From positions 1-64,000 of the forward strand of contig NZ_JAMCCX010000010.1 of the NCBI RefSeq assembly GCF_024706985.1: 64,000 nt of DNA, given 5' to 3'. Origin of the DNA: Alicyclobacillus sp. SP_1. Its GTDB lineage: Bacteria; Bacillota; Bacilli; Alicyclobacillales; Alicyclobacillaceae. The notes beneath the pieces were generated by a model. The model was given only the letters and a program-made list of their open reading frames with translations. It ran no database searches and was not told where the DNA came from. The translations under genes and the position numbers were made by a program. Of the stretch, positions 28,772 through 37,453 are shown one piece after another (the first letter of the stretch is position 1; each line of letters begins with the position of its first letter).

Positions 28772-30124
28772 TTACTGGCTGATGGCTTGGTTGGCTTTCT
28801 GAACGTTCGTCTTCAAAGCTTGCATGACGGACTCATGCTTGACCAAAACGTCGTCCACTGCATTTTGCTCATAGTGCTGCAACTCCAAGTACAGAGGAGT
28901 CGGCGGGGCTTGTTCCGCATACTTCAATTCCTGCACAGGAACATACGCATTGGGATGCTGCTGATAGTACGTCTGCATGGTGCTGGAGGTAATCGCAGAC
29001 TGCAGGACTGGCATGTAGCCCGTGTTCATACTCCAATATTCGGTCTGAGCAGGTGCCGTCATCCATTCCATGAACTCCCAAGCGGCTTTCTTCGCTGCAG
29101 CAGGTGCCTGGGACATAATGGCCATATCCGCACCGCCGGAGGTCACCACGGGCTGAGTCACGTAGGGCATAGGTGCCGCTTTGAAAGCAAGCTTCGTTTC
29201 GCGGATTTGACCCATATCGGCGGCGGATCCACAATACATGGCGGTTCTGCCGTCTCCGAAGTCTGCAATCGTCTCATCCCAGCCATTGGCGGACGAATGG
29301 CACGTCATGGTTCCTTGCTTTTCCATTTTGGCCATGATTTGTAGCGCGGCTGCTGCTTGTGGTGTATCAAAAGTGGCTTTCGTCATGCTCGAATTCATGA
29401 GCGTACCGCCAGCTGACAACACGTTTTGCTCAAACGTCCACCAACCGCCTGCTGGCTCAAAACCAAACACCTCATGCCCAGGCTTGCTCAGTTTCGCATG
29501 GATGATGGCGGCGTCTTTCTCGACATCTGCCCACGTCTTCGGCGGACCCGAAATGCCAGCTTCCTGGAACATTTTTGGATTGTAATAGAAGGTCTGCACG
29601 CTGCGGTTGAACGGCAGTCCGTAAACGACATTATTGTAGGTCGTGTTATAGAGAATACCTGGAACAAAATCCGACTTTTGGTCGTGGCTCGAACTAGCCA
29701 TATAGCTTGTCAGATTTTCAAACGCGCCATTGGCTGCGTAAGTGGGCAATGAGTGAACTTCCACCTGAACCATGTCCGGAACTTTGCCGGATGCAATGGC
29801 GGCAAGCAACTTTTGCTGGAGCGTGCTACTCGGGTCCGCATAGCTACCTTCATAAATTGCGTCCACGTGAACGCCTTTGTGGGTGGCGTTAAACTTCGTC
29901 ACTAAGTGTTGAAGGACTCCACCGAGTTGTCCAGACATGCCTTCCCAGAAGGTGACTTTGACCGGAGCAGCCGTAGTGGTGCTGGTTGAACTCGTGGTCG
30001 CAGAGTTCCCTGCAGCATTGCTGGTGTTCGAGGTGTTGTTGGACGTTCCGCAACCGGAGACCAAGACCGTCATGCCCATACCTACTGCCAACGCTACAGA
30101 TGCCTTCTTACCCAACTTCTTCAC
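28772..30124 (-). CDS. UgpB-like ABC transporter substrate-binding lipoprotein
   Basis: An extracellular solute-binding protein with a lipoprotein signal (VKKLGKK, hydrophobic stretch, LVSGC). The body resembles glycerol-3-phosphate binding proteins: PFNRSVQTFYYNPKMFQEAG followed by P-KTW, and a late GYMPV. About 450 residues from GTG 30124, which has AGGGGG upstream; the frame to 30196 adds a basic segment with no ribosome site. Last gene of the HAD-permease-permease-binding protein operon. Substrate could also be another sugar phosphate or disaccharide. Confidence 0.85.
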   Translation of the reverse strand: MKKLGKKASVALAVGMGMTVLVSGCGTSNNTSNTSNAAGNSATTSSTSTTTAAPVKVTFWEGMSGQLGGVLQHLVTKFNATHKGVHVDAIYEGSYADPSSTLQQKLLAAIASGKVPDMVQVEVHSLPTYAANGAFENLTSYMASSSHDQKSDFVPGILYNTTYNNVVYGLPFNRSVQTFYYNPKMFQEAGISGPPKTWADVEKDAAIIHAKLSKPGHEVFGFEPAGGWWTFEQNVLSAGGTLMNSSMTKATFDTPQAAAALQIMAKMEKQGTMTCHSSANGWDETIADFGDGRTAMYCGSAADMGQIRETKLAFKAAPMPYVTQPVVTSGGADMAIMSQAPAAAKKAAWEFMEWMTAPAQTEYWSMNTGYMPVLQSAITSSTMQTYYQQHPNAYVPVQELKYAEQAPPTPLYLELQHYEQNAVDDVLVKHESVMQALKTNVQKANQAISQ

Positions 30125-30196
30125 AAAATATCCCCCTTCGCGTCTCTGCGCAAATGTACTGCTTCGTTTTTTCGCAACCCTTTTCGGTGTTGCCAT

Positions 30197-31084
30197 TTAA
30201 TCTTTCAGTCCAGTGGTTGAGGTACCTTGGACGAAAAACCGTTGCCCGAGCAAGAATAAGATGAGCGTGGGAATGATGGCTATCAGCGAACTGGCCATCA
30301 AGATGTTCCAGAGAGTGCCACTGCCATCACTCGCCACCAGATAAGACAAACCCACAGGAATAGTCCGCATCGAATTGGTCTGGGTGACAATCAACGGCCA
30401 GAAGAAATCGTTATAGTGGAACACTAAGTTCAAGAAAGCCACAGAGATGAGTGCCGGTTTGCAGAGCGGGATGACCACTCTCCACAACACCCACAGATGC
30501 CCTGCGCCATCCATCTGTGCCGCATCCAAAATGACTTGCGGCACTTGGCGAAAAGACTGTACCAGCCAGAACGTTGCAAAAGCGGATCCGATAAATGGAA
30601 CAATCAGCGCCTGATACGTGTCTATCCAGTTCAACTGCTTCATCAGCAGGAAAACCGGGATGAACGTGACTTGGCCTGGAATCATCAACGTAGCAAGAAT
30701 CAACCAGTAGACGAATCGTCTGCCCGTAAACCGGACCCGCGCCACGGAGTAAGCGGCCAAGGACGACGTGATGAGCTGCCCAATGACAATAGCCACGGAG
30801 ACGAAAATCGAGTTAAACATGTACCGCGGAAAGTCGGGCTGAGACCACGCTTTCGCAAAATCTTGCCACTGCGGATGCGTTGGAAAGAGATGCGGTGGAT
30901 AGTCAAAAACCTGATTGTTCGGCAATAAGGAGGTGACAATCATCCACCAGAATGGCATCAGAAAGACCACACCAAGAGGAACAAGAATCAACAAGCGCCA
31001 CGACCAACGCCTCTGCTTCTTTGGTTTTCCCGCATCATCCACCTGGTCCCACGGAGCGGCAATTACATCTGATGGTGCACCCAT
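30197..31084 (-). CDS. ABC transporter permease (MalG/UgpE type)
   Basis: 295 residues with six membrane helices and the coupling-helix EAA motif DAAQMDGAGHLWVLWRVVIPL that contacts the ATPase. It follows and overlaps the other permease gene (31063-31084). GGGGGGAG precedes the ATG. No ATPase gene is linked, so a shared MsmX/UgpC-type ATPase encoded elsewhere is likely, as is common for carbohydrate importers in Bacillota. Confidence 0.9.
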   Translation of the reverse strand: MGAPSDVIAAPWDQVDDAGKPKKQRRWSWRLLILVPLGVVFLMPFWWMIVTSLLPNNQVFDYPPHLFPTHPQWQDFAKAWSQPDFPRYMFNSIFVSVAIVIGQLITSSLAAYSVARVRFTGRRFVYWLILATLMIPGQVTFIPVFLLMKQLNWIDTYQALIVPFIGSAFATFWLVQSFRQVPQVILDAAQMDGAGHLWVLWRVVIPLCKPALISVAFLNLVFHYNDFFWPLIVTQTNSMRTIPVGLSYLVASDGSGTLWNILMASSLIAIIPTLILFLLGQRFFVQGTSTTGLKD

Positions 31085-31992
31085 TTGCTCTCCCCCCGGA
31101 ATTGTAGATATGTCAAGGTCAACAAAAGCAGCAACAAGACAATGGACATGGCTGAAGCCAATCCAATGTGGAAGAATTGGAATCCTTGTTCAAAGAGATA
31201 GTAGATGAGGGTGGTGGTGCTGTTCGCAGGCCCACCTTCCGTTAAGACGTAAATCTGGTCGAAAGAGAGGAAGGAGAAAATGAGCGAGACCGTCAAGACA
31301 AAGAACGTGGTCGGCGAAATCATCGGCAGCGTAATCCGCCAAAACTTCTGCCACGCAGACGCTCCATCGACATCTGCAGCCTCGTAGAGGTGCTGTGGGA
31401 CACCTTGTAGCCCGTTGACGAAGAGAACCACAAAGTAACCGGTGAACTGCCAGACATAAAGCAGAATGATGACAAACAATGCCTCGCTGAAGCTGTTCAG
31501 AAACGGCTGTGGCGGGAGTCCGAGCCAGCGAAAGACAACATTCACAAAGCCGAAGTTCGAATTGAACAACCACGACCACGTGACCGCACTCGCTACGGTT
31601 GGCACCACATAGGGCACGAAGAACACGGTTCTAAAGAGGCGAGCTCCGTGAAACTTTTTGGCAATCAGAACCGCAATGAAAAGCGCGAGTGGAACCGTGA
31701 TACCCGTCGTACCGAGCAAATACAACATCGTTCGCAGGAATGCATGCAAAAATCCAGAGTCGTGCAACAGTTCCACGTAATTTCGAAGACCGACGAACTT
31801 TCGAATGGGACTAATTAAGTTCCATTGCAACAAGGATAGATAGAGCACGTACAAAATGGCACCAATGCCGAACACGCCGACCAGAATCAACGTTGGCAAA
31901 ACGAACAGCCATCCAGCCATCTCATTCTTTGCTCGGAAACTGAAGACCGGCTTTCGCTTGCTTGCCACCGTGCCTGGTTTTGCCAATGACAC
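31063..31992 (-). CDS. ABC transporter permease (MalF/UgpA type)
   Basis: About 309 residues with six membrane helices and the EAA motif YEAADVDGASAWQKFWRITLPM. Start uncertain: GTG at 31992 has AGGGGGG at long spacing, and further in-frame starts exist up to 32109. It is upstream of the partner permease in the same operon. Confidence 0.88.
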   Translation of the reverse strand: MSLAKPGTVASKRKPVFSFRAKNEMAGWLFVLPTLILVGVFGIGAILYVLYLSLLQWNLISPIRKFVGLRNYVELLHDSGFLHAFLRTMLYLLGTTGITVPLALFIAVLIAKKFHGARLFRTVFFVPYVVPTVASAVTWSWLFNSNFGFVNVVFRWLGLPPQPFLNSFSEALFVIILLYVWQFTGYFVVLFVNGLQGVPQHLYEAADVDGASAWQKFWRITLPMISPTTFFVLTVSLIFSFLSFDQIYVLTEGGPANSTTTLIYYLFEQGFQFFHIGLASAMSIVLLLLLLTLTYLQFRGESKWVHHQM

Positions 31993-32112
31993 CGACCCTT
32001 GCCCCCCTTGTTCCTCCGCCCGCGAACACGACGGTCGTGTTCGCTGCGTGGCACGCGATGGACACTGACTTTGTGTCATCCATCGCTTCGAGGACAGTTT
32101 ATCCGGCAATGA

Positions 32113-32982
32113 TTAAGCTTTTACGGAATTTCGGTAAAGAGTTTCTAAAGTTTTTGTAAATCCCCTGGAATGAGTTTCCGAAACATAGCGGCGCAACACA
32201 TGAGCAACTCCGCCCTCATCATTCGACAAAGTTCGAGCCGGATGGTGCTCGAGCAGATAGGAATCCGAGTTCTCCATAGCAAAACCGGCGCCAGCTCGAA
32301 AAATCATTTCGCGGTCGTTTTCCCCGTTGCCAATCGCCACCACGTTCTCAAGACGTACGCGCAGTCTCGGCAGCAGCCGATAGATGCCACTGAATTTAGA
32401 CACTCCATGAGCATTGAGATTCAATTGTAAATTTTCGACTCTCGAAATGCTCCAGTCCGACGATGCATTCCATTCCTCATACAGAGACTGAAAGATGGCC
32501 TTGTCTGGACATTGAACGACCAATTTGAGCACAGGCTCTTCCGGTCTCTGCAAGTACTCGAGCAGAGACGGCACATGCACATGAGGAATGGACCCAGGCA
32601 CTGCGAGCAACCCGGCGTCTTGCGGATTCGACCGCGTGTCTACGACTTGTTGATGCCCGTGAAATTGGCAGGGAATTTGCATGTCCTCCAGTTGTGCCGT
32701 CACGCGCCGCAGCGCTTCCAGCGACAACCCGGATTGGTGGATTGACTCTCCCGTCTGCAAATCCACAATATCCGCTCCATTCAAGGCAACCAGCGGAGCG
32801 TTCGTCTTCAAAAAGCGCGCCCACCGAAGTGCCGACGGAGCCATCCGTCCCGTCGCCAGACAGACGTAGTGACCACTCTGCATCGCATCTTGAATCGCTG
32901 TCCACGTACGCTCGTCAATCGTGCGTCGCGAGTTCAGCAAAGTACCGTCAATGTCGATAGCAAACAGAATCGGATTTTGCAT
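32113..32982 (-). CDS. Cof-type HAD-superfamily phosphatase
   Basis: A soluble haloacid-dehalogenase phosphatase with a Cof-type cap. Motif I is FAIDIDGTLLNS, motif II VCLATGRM, and motif IV IGNGENDREMI near the C-terminus. 289 residues. GGAGGAGG precedes the ATG. It leads the Ugp-like importer operon, which suggests it dephosphorylates the imported sugar phosphate or an intermediate; this is inferred from position. Confidence 0.88.
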   Translation of the reverse strand: MQNPILFAIDIDGTLLNSRRTIDERTWTAIQDAMQSGHYVCLATGRMAPSALRWARFLKTNAPLVALNGADIVDLQTGESIHQSGLSLEALRRVTAQLEDMQIPCQFHGHQQVVDTRSNPQDAGLLAVPGSIPHVHVPSLLEYLQRPEEPVLKLVVQCPDKAIFQSLYEEWNASSDWSISRVENLQLNLNAHGVSKFSGIYRLLPRLRVRLENVVAIGNGENDREMIFRAGAGFAMENSDSYLLEHHPARTLSNDEGGVAHVLRRYVSETHSRGFTKTLETLYRNSVKA

Positions 32983-33369
32983 GATAGAACCTCCTCCACC
33001 ATTCTTCCCTCACTATAGCGGCTGGTTATAAAGAATGTTTAAATTGGATGTGAAGATTGTGTAAATTGCGCACAAACTGTGCATTTCTTCGCACTTGCCC
33101 CGTTCTCGCGCAGTACGTCACTCCGTTGTCCACGGCAAACGCACGAGGCTTTCGGTCGTCTCGAACGGCGAAGTGTTCGTCTGCGACCACAAGTACTCTG
33201 GTTAAACGTGCGCGACTCTCGTTTGTTTCAAACCCCTACACCGAGGAACGGATTGGGGACGGATTGGCTTGTCCACGCGCAAAACGAAAGCCGTTCGGAG
33301 GTGCTCCGAACAGATGGCACCCCCGAACGACCTACGCTTTATCCGCAAACAAACCGACCGCCACAGTTC
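32983..33369. other. intergenic region upstream of HAD-ABC operon
   Basis: 387 bp that must carry the promoter of the HAD-importer operon. Several open frames cross it on the plus strand but lack ribosome sites and recognisable motifs. No hairpin or repeat stands out. Confidence 0.4.
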
Positions 33370-33501
33370 TTAATACATTGGTGCCGCCGGTGCTGCACTC
33401 GTGCTGGTGACTGCCCCGATACCTGGAACCAACAGGAAGAAGAGCACGAAGATAATCAGAAATACTACTGCCCACTGCGTATATCCTCCGAAAACACCCA
33501 T
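33370..33501 (-). CDS. YjcZ-family sporulation peptide
   Basis: A 43-residue peptide, MGVFGGYTQWAVVFLIIFVL followed by FFLLVPGIG and an Ala/Pro/Ser tail ending MY. This is the pattern of the YjcZ/SscA-type small sporulation proteins of Bacillales, with one membrane helix. AAAGGAGG lies eight bases before the ATG, which decides the call for so short a gene. Confidence 0.78.
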   Translation of the reverse strand: MGVFGGYTQWAVVFLIIFVLFFLLVPGIGAVTSTSAAPAAPMY

Positions 33502-33533
33502 GCCAATGACCTCCTTTCAAAGTCTGCTTTATC

Positions 33534-34517
33534 TTACGAAGGTGGATGCATGGATGGCACGGATGGATGCCCATCGCCCACCTTCCCCAGAAACTCAGCA
33601 AACTTTCTGGTCGCCATCGTGGCAAAGTTGGATTTCGGCCGAATCATCGTAAAGTGGCGTCGGCGCGGCAATTTGGGATGGATTATCGACTTGACCAGCC
33701 CCCACTGCAACTCATTGCGGACCGCCCACTCCGACAACAGCGTGATGCCGAGCCCAGCCATCACTGACTCTTTGATGGCTTGCGTGCTGCTCACTGCCAT
33801 CAAGTGAGTGGGAACAATACCCTCTTCGGCGAAAAACGCATCCGTCATGTCGCGCGTCCCAGACCCTTTCTCGCGCACAATCCAGACGTGCTGTGACAGA
33901 TTGGCGAGAGAGTCCGGCGCAAGCACCGAAGTCTCTGGAAGTGTGATGGCGTCGGCCAGGTCTTGCTCGTCCGACGACACATGCCGACGAGCGACGAGAG
34001 GATGCATGAGTCCCGTGATAACCACCATCTCATCAGCAAACAAAGGAGTTGGCACCACCACTTCCGAGTGCACTTCGCCTTCGACCACGCCAATGTCCAA
34101 GCGGCCATCCTCCACCCGCTCGACGATATCCGTCGTGTTAGAAATGCGAATGCTCGGCTCCACTCCCGGATATTCCCTCAGAAATTCAGCCAACTGGGCC
34201 GGCAACACGTACTCTCCGTACGTGTAGCTTGCTCCAATAGAAATAGGCCCGCTCGGCGATCCAAGCAGGTCGTGTATACCCTGTTGCATACCTTCATAAA
34301 GGCGACGGATGGCTACACCATGTTCGTAGACGAGATCTCCCGCCTTGGTGAGCCGAAACGACTTACTCGTTCGCTCAAGCAGCGTGACACCTAAGTCCCG
34401 CTCAAACTTCTGAATCTGTTGACTCACGGCCGGCTGACTGATGTGCAGTACTTCCGCTGCCCGTGAAAATCCTCGATTCTCCACAACCGCCAAAAAAACC
34501 TCCAGAGCTTGGTCCAT
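33534..34517 (-). CDS. LysR-family transcriptional regulator
   Basis: N-terminal winged helix-turn-helix (FLAVVENRGFSRAAEVLHIS then QPAVSQQIQKFERDLGVTLL) and a periplasmic-binding-like effector domain starting near SGPISIGASYTYGEYVLP. 327 residues. GAGGGAG precedes the ATG at 34517. It resembles the CysL/YwfK-CbbR branch. Effector and targets unknown; the adjacent cas2 is transcribed toward it from 118 bp upstream. Confidence 0.9.
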   Translation of the reverse strand: MDQALEVFLAVVENRGFSRAAEVLHISQPAVSQQIQKFERDLGVTLLERTSKSFRLTKAGDLVYEHGVAIRRLYEGMQQGIHDLLGSPSGPISIGASYTYGEYVLPAQLAEFLREYPGVEPSIRISNTTDIVERVEDGRLDIGVVEGEVHSEVVVPTPLFADEMVVITGLMHPLVARRHVSSDEQDLADAITLPETSVLAPDSLANLSQHVWIVREKGSGTRDMTDAFFAEEGIVPTHLMAVSSTQAIKESVMAGLGITLLSEWAVRNELQWGLVKSIIHPKLPRRRHFTMIRPKSNFATMATRKFAEFLGKVGDGHPSVPSMHPPS

Positions 34518-34635
34518 CGACACTCCCTCACTCCCAAATACCACACTCTATGCCATTCAGTGTATCGCATTGGAGGGCGTAAGCGCATGGGCGGAAAAAT
34601 CCATCGACCAAAGTCCGTGAAGAATCGGAGAGCGG

Positions 34636-34926
34636 CTAGAGAATGAGCGGATCGTCCAAGTCGAATCCAACATCTTTCCCCAGACTTACCACCCCGGAGC
34701 CGTGTAGGCGGTGAACGTGGTAAATGCGCACACTGTCCTCCGTCGGATGAATGAGTTCTCCCATCCGGCGTACAAACTCCGCGTAGCCCAATTCGTCAAG
34801 GCGACACTCGAACACAGACTTTTGCACCCGCTGACCATAATTGAGGCACATCTGGGAGACGCGTCGCAACCGCTTCACTCCGTCAGGAGATTCTGTCGAA
34901 ATATCGTAAGTGACCACATATTCCAT
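34636..34926 (-). CDS. cas2: CRISPR-associated endonuclease Cas2
   Basis: Cas2 bridges two Cas1 dimers in the spacer-integration complex. The 96-residue product starts MEYVVTYDIST (beta strand with the metal Asp) followed by GVKRLRRVSQMCLNYGQRVQ and SVFECRLDELGYAEF, typical of the family. The ATG at 34926 with AAGG upstream is preferred to 34932. Last gene of cas4-cas1-cas2. Confidence 0.94.
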   Translation of the reverse strand: MEYVVTYDISTESPDGVKRLRRVSQMCLNYGQRVQKSVFECRLDELGYAEFVRRMGELIHPTEDSVRIYHVHRLHGSGVVSLGKDVGFDLDDPLIL

Positions 34927-34939
34927 CGTCATCCTTCAG

Positions 34940-35977
34940 TCACGCCTTGAAGTAAAAAGGGATATACGACAGGTGATCGCGCCGCACCGCCCGAGCCAAA
35001 AGTCTCGCTTGAACCGGGAGTACGTCACCTAGCGCAAGCCGCTGCTCGAGCAACGGGTGCTGAAATTCTTCCCGCTTCCGCATCTGATAGGCGGACAAGA
35101 CCGTCTTCCTCCCGCTCTCCGAAAGCGATACTGCGCCTCCTGGAAGAAACTCGAAGTCATCCGTTTGGATTTGGCGACGATTTATTAAAGTGATTGCAAG
35201 GCGATCCGCCAGCACTGAACGTACCTCCTCCATCAAATCGAGGGCAAGTGACGCGCGGCCGGGCCGAAGCGTGTGGAGAAAGCCAATTTGCGGGTCCAAT
35301 CCAACACTCTCAATGGCGGACATCGCATCGTGGTGAAGGAGCGCATATAGAAAAGACAGCAGGCAGTTGACCGGGTCTCGAGGAGGCCGGCGAGATCGTC
35401 CATGAAATCTTGTCACCGGACTATCCCATTGGGTGAACTGATGTTCAAATACTGAGAAGTAGCGCTTGGCGTTAATTCCTTCGACTCCGCGAAGAGCGTT
35501 TAAGTCGGTGACGTATGGAAGTCTTCGCAAATCTCGGGCAATATCATCAGCCACGTCCCGCAGCCGCTCTTTAGACTCTTCTCGACGCGAGTCGCGTGCA
35601 GAACGGAGTAACGTCTGCCGTGTATTGTGCAATTTTCCAGAAAGTATGGACTGAACCAGCGGCACCAACTTTTCGGGATGAGAGACCGCTTGGAATTGTG
35701 CAATACGAAGCAACACATTGCCTGAGCGCGGGCCTTCTAATCGATATAGAAAACGCCCTTGACCATTCATCCGAACAACCGATTTCCCATCCTTTGCGCA
35801 TCGTTCCAGCAACGGGCTGGTTATGGAGACCCGGCCTATCGCGACGATTGATTGCACATGTTGAAGGGGAATTTGCAGCAAAGTCTGTTTCTCCATAGTC
35901 GCCAACACCGTGTCGTGTTGCAGGCGAAGGGTTGTCCCATCAGTCTGTGCGTAGAGCGTCTGCATAGCTACACGCAA
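34940..35977 (-). CDS. cas1: CRISPR-associated endonuclease Cas1
   Basis: Cas1 is the integrase that inserts new spacers. 345 residues. Catalytic residues are visible: Glu in RGVEGINAKRYF, His in GFLHTLRPGR, and the acidic DLMEEVRSV. The subtype resembles the I-C/I-G (I-U) Cas1 group. The TTG at 35977 overlaps the cas4 stop region and has GGAGGCG upstream; ATG at 35965 is an alternative. In many I-G loci cas4 and cas1 are fused; here they are separate overlapping genes. Confidence 0.94.
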   Translation of the reverse strand: MRVAMQTLYAQTDGTTLRLQHDTVLATMEKQTLLQIPLQHVQSIVAIGRVSITSPLLERCAKDGKSVVRMNGQGRFLYRLEGPRSGNVLLRIAQFQAVSHPEKLVPLVQSILSGKLHNTRQTLLRSARDSRREESKERLRDVADDIARDLRRLPYVTDLNALRGVEGINAKRYFSVFEHQFTQWDSPVTRFHGRSRRPPRDPVNCLLSFLYALLHHDAMSAIESVGLDPQIGFLHTLRPGRASLALDLMEEVRSVLADRLAITLINRRQIQTDDFEFLPGGAVSLSESGRKTVLSAYQMRKREEFQHPLLEQRLALGDVLPVQARLLARAVRRDHLSYIPFYFKA

Positions 35978-36624
35978 GATTCATTCGCCTCCATTCCCTC
36001 CAAAACCTGGACCCAAGTGCGACGCTGTTTACCGTCCGTCTGCTCAGGCATACAGACCGAGCGTAGCGAACATAGAGTACAGCGTGCGTCATTGACCGCC
36101 GCCGGGAGCTCTTCCCTCTCTAGCAATTCGCGCACCGCCTGCACCGCCTGCACGACCATGTCCCGCAGTTCCGTCGTGAAGCTCACTTCGCGACGATGCT
36201 TTGACGAGATATGATAAATGGCGCCTGAAGTAACAGGAACACCAAACATCTCTTCGAGACAAATCGCCTCCGCACACAGTTGAATATCATCCCATCGATG
36301 TGCTTCGCGCCGCCCACGCTTATATTCGACCGGATACGGCACACCCGCATGAAGCTCTACCACGTCGCACCTTCCCACCAATCCGTGCACATCGGACCAC
36401 ACGGGCAGCGCGCGCAACACCTGTACACCGTGCTCACAGGCCACCGCTTCGACATCTACCCGTTCGTGTGCCCAACGACCCGTTGCGGTGTACACATTCT
36501 CCAAGAACACTTGCTCCACATGAATTAATGCGCATTGACGCGGACAATAGGTATAATGCTGCAACGCCGACAACTGCACCGAGCTAGGAGATTCGTCCGA
36601 TGCAACCCGCCCCGCCTCCATCAC
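35968..36624 (-). CDS. cas4: CRISPR-associated exonuclease Cas4
   Basis: Cas4 trims prespacers and selects those next to a PAM. 218 residues. The iron-sulfur cysteines are in HYTYCPRQCAL and CTLCSLRSVCMPE, and the RecB-type nuclease motifs include VGRCDVVELHAGVPYPVEYKRG. GTG at 36624 or ATG at 36621 starts the gene, with AGGGGG upstream. It leads the adaptation operon. Confidence 0.93.
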   Translation of the reverse strand: MMEAGRVASDESPSSVQLSALQHYTYCPRQCALIHVEQVFLENVYTATGRWAHERVDVEAVACEHGVQVLRALPVWSDVHGLVGRCDVVELHAGVPYPVEYKRGRREAHRWDDIQLCAEAICLEEMFGVPVTSGAIYHISSKHRREVSFTTELRDMVVQAVQAVRELLEREELPAAVNDARCTLCSLRSVCMPEQTDGKQRRTWVQVLEGMEANESCV

Positions 36625-37453
36625 GAATATATCCCCCTTTCAATTCTTATGCTTCGGCTTCCTCTTCGTTGGCTGATTGTGGCGCACGCAATAGAACGTC
36701 TCGCATGCGGCTGACGAACAGACAGCAAGGATGCTATTTCCCATCTTCGTCTGACCAACCGATAATTAAACGAATTTACACACAAAACTGCACCAAAGCA
36801 GGATGAGGGATGTACGTGTACGGATTGGAGGCATGTGACACGAGTTGAGACTTATCCCCAAGCGATGTGTCTTTCGCGATTCACGCAACACAAGAACATC
36901 ACCAGCATGGGCGAGCAGTCCAGCAGGGAGTCACCGGGTGGTGGTGGATTGCAGGTTGCGGGTTGCAAGCACCGACCGCGGGTTCAAAACCTCCACGGCG
37001 ACAAGAGACACTGGTCGAACCTGCGGAGTGACCAAACCCAACGTGTACTCCCCCACTAAGAATTAATGTTTTCTTCTATTTACTCTCTCATTCTCACGAT
37101 TTCACACCTTGACAATTTGGGAGGTATTCCAGAATGCTCGATGTGTCAATTTTCAAACGGTTACTCAGTTGCAGGAACAGAGATTGGCGTTATTTGACCA
37201 ATACGTGGAACAAAAATATGTTCGCACCTTTGGATGTCCACACGTTCCCTTGCGGTTTACCCTCCCATGTCACATTGGGTCTATGCCCTCACATTCCTTC
37301 GTACTACCTCTCAAGGGGTGGATGCCGTTTCTTGCTCCTTTACTGGGGCGTTGCCCTTACGGTGTAGATACTACGGCTTATCCGCGCTTCTGTTTGTCTT
37401 GGTGTTTCATCGTCAGTAAGCGAGTCAATCGAATTTACGAGTTTGAGCCAGTT
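36625..37453. other. intergenic region with orphan CRISPR-repeat piece
   Basis: 829 bp between cas4 and the IS110-type element. It contains the orphan repeat at 37013-37032 and weaker repeat-like sequence at about 36964-37002. A 77-codon plus-strand frame at 37134 has GGGAGG upstream but no recognisable product, and is not called. The right part probably belongs to the insertion element. Confidence 0.5.
37013..37032 (-). repeat. orphan half CRISPR repeat
   Basis: GGTCGAACCTGCGGAGTGAC is identical to the last 20 bases (plus-strand view) of the 37-bp repeat of the array at 42765-45226. The other 17 bases are absent. It lies 390 bp upstream of cas4. Confidence 0.88.

Noticed and set aside
33057-33807. 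Plus-strand frames opposite the YjcZ peptide and LysR gene
   Set aside because: No ribosome site; the minus-strand genes explain the region.
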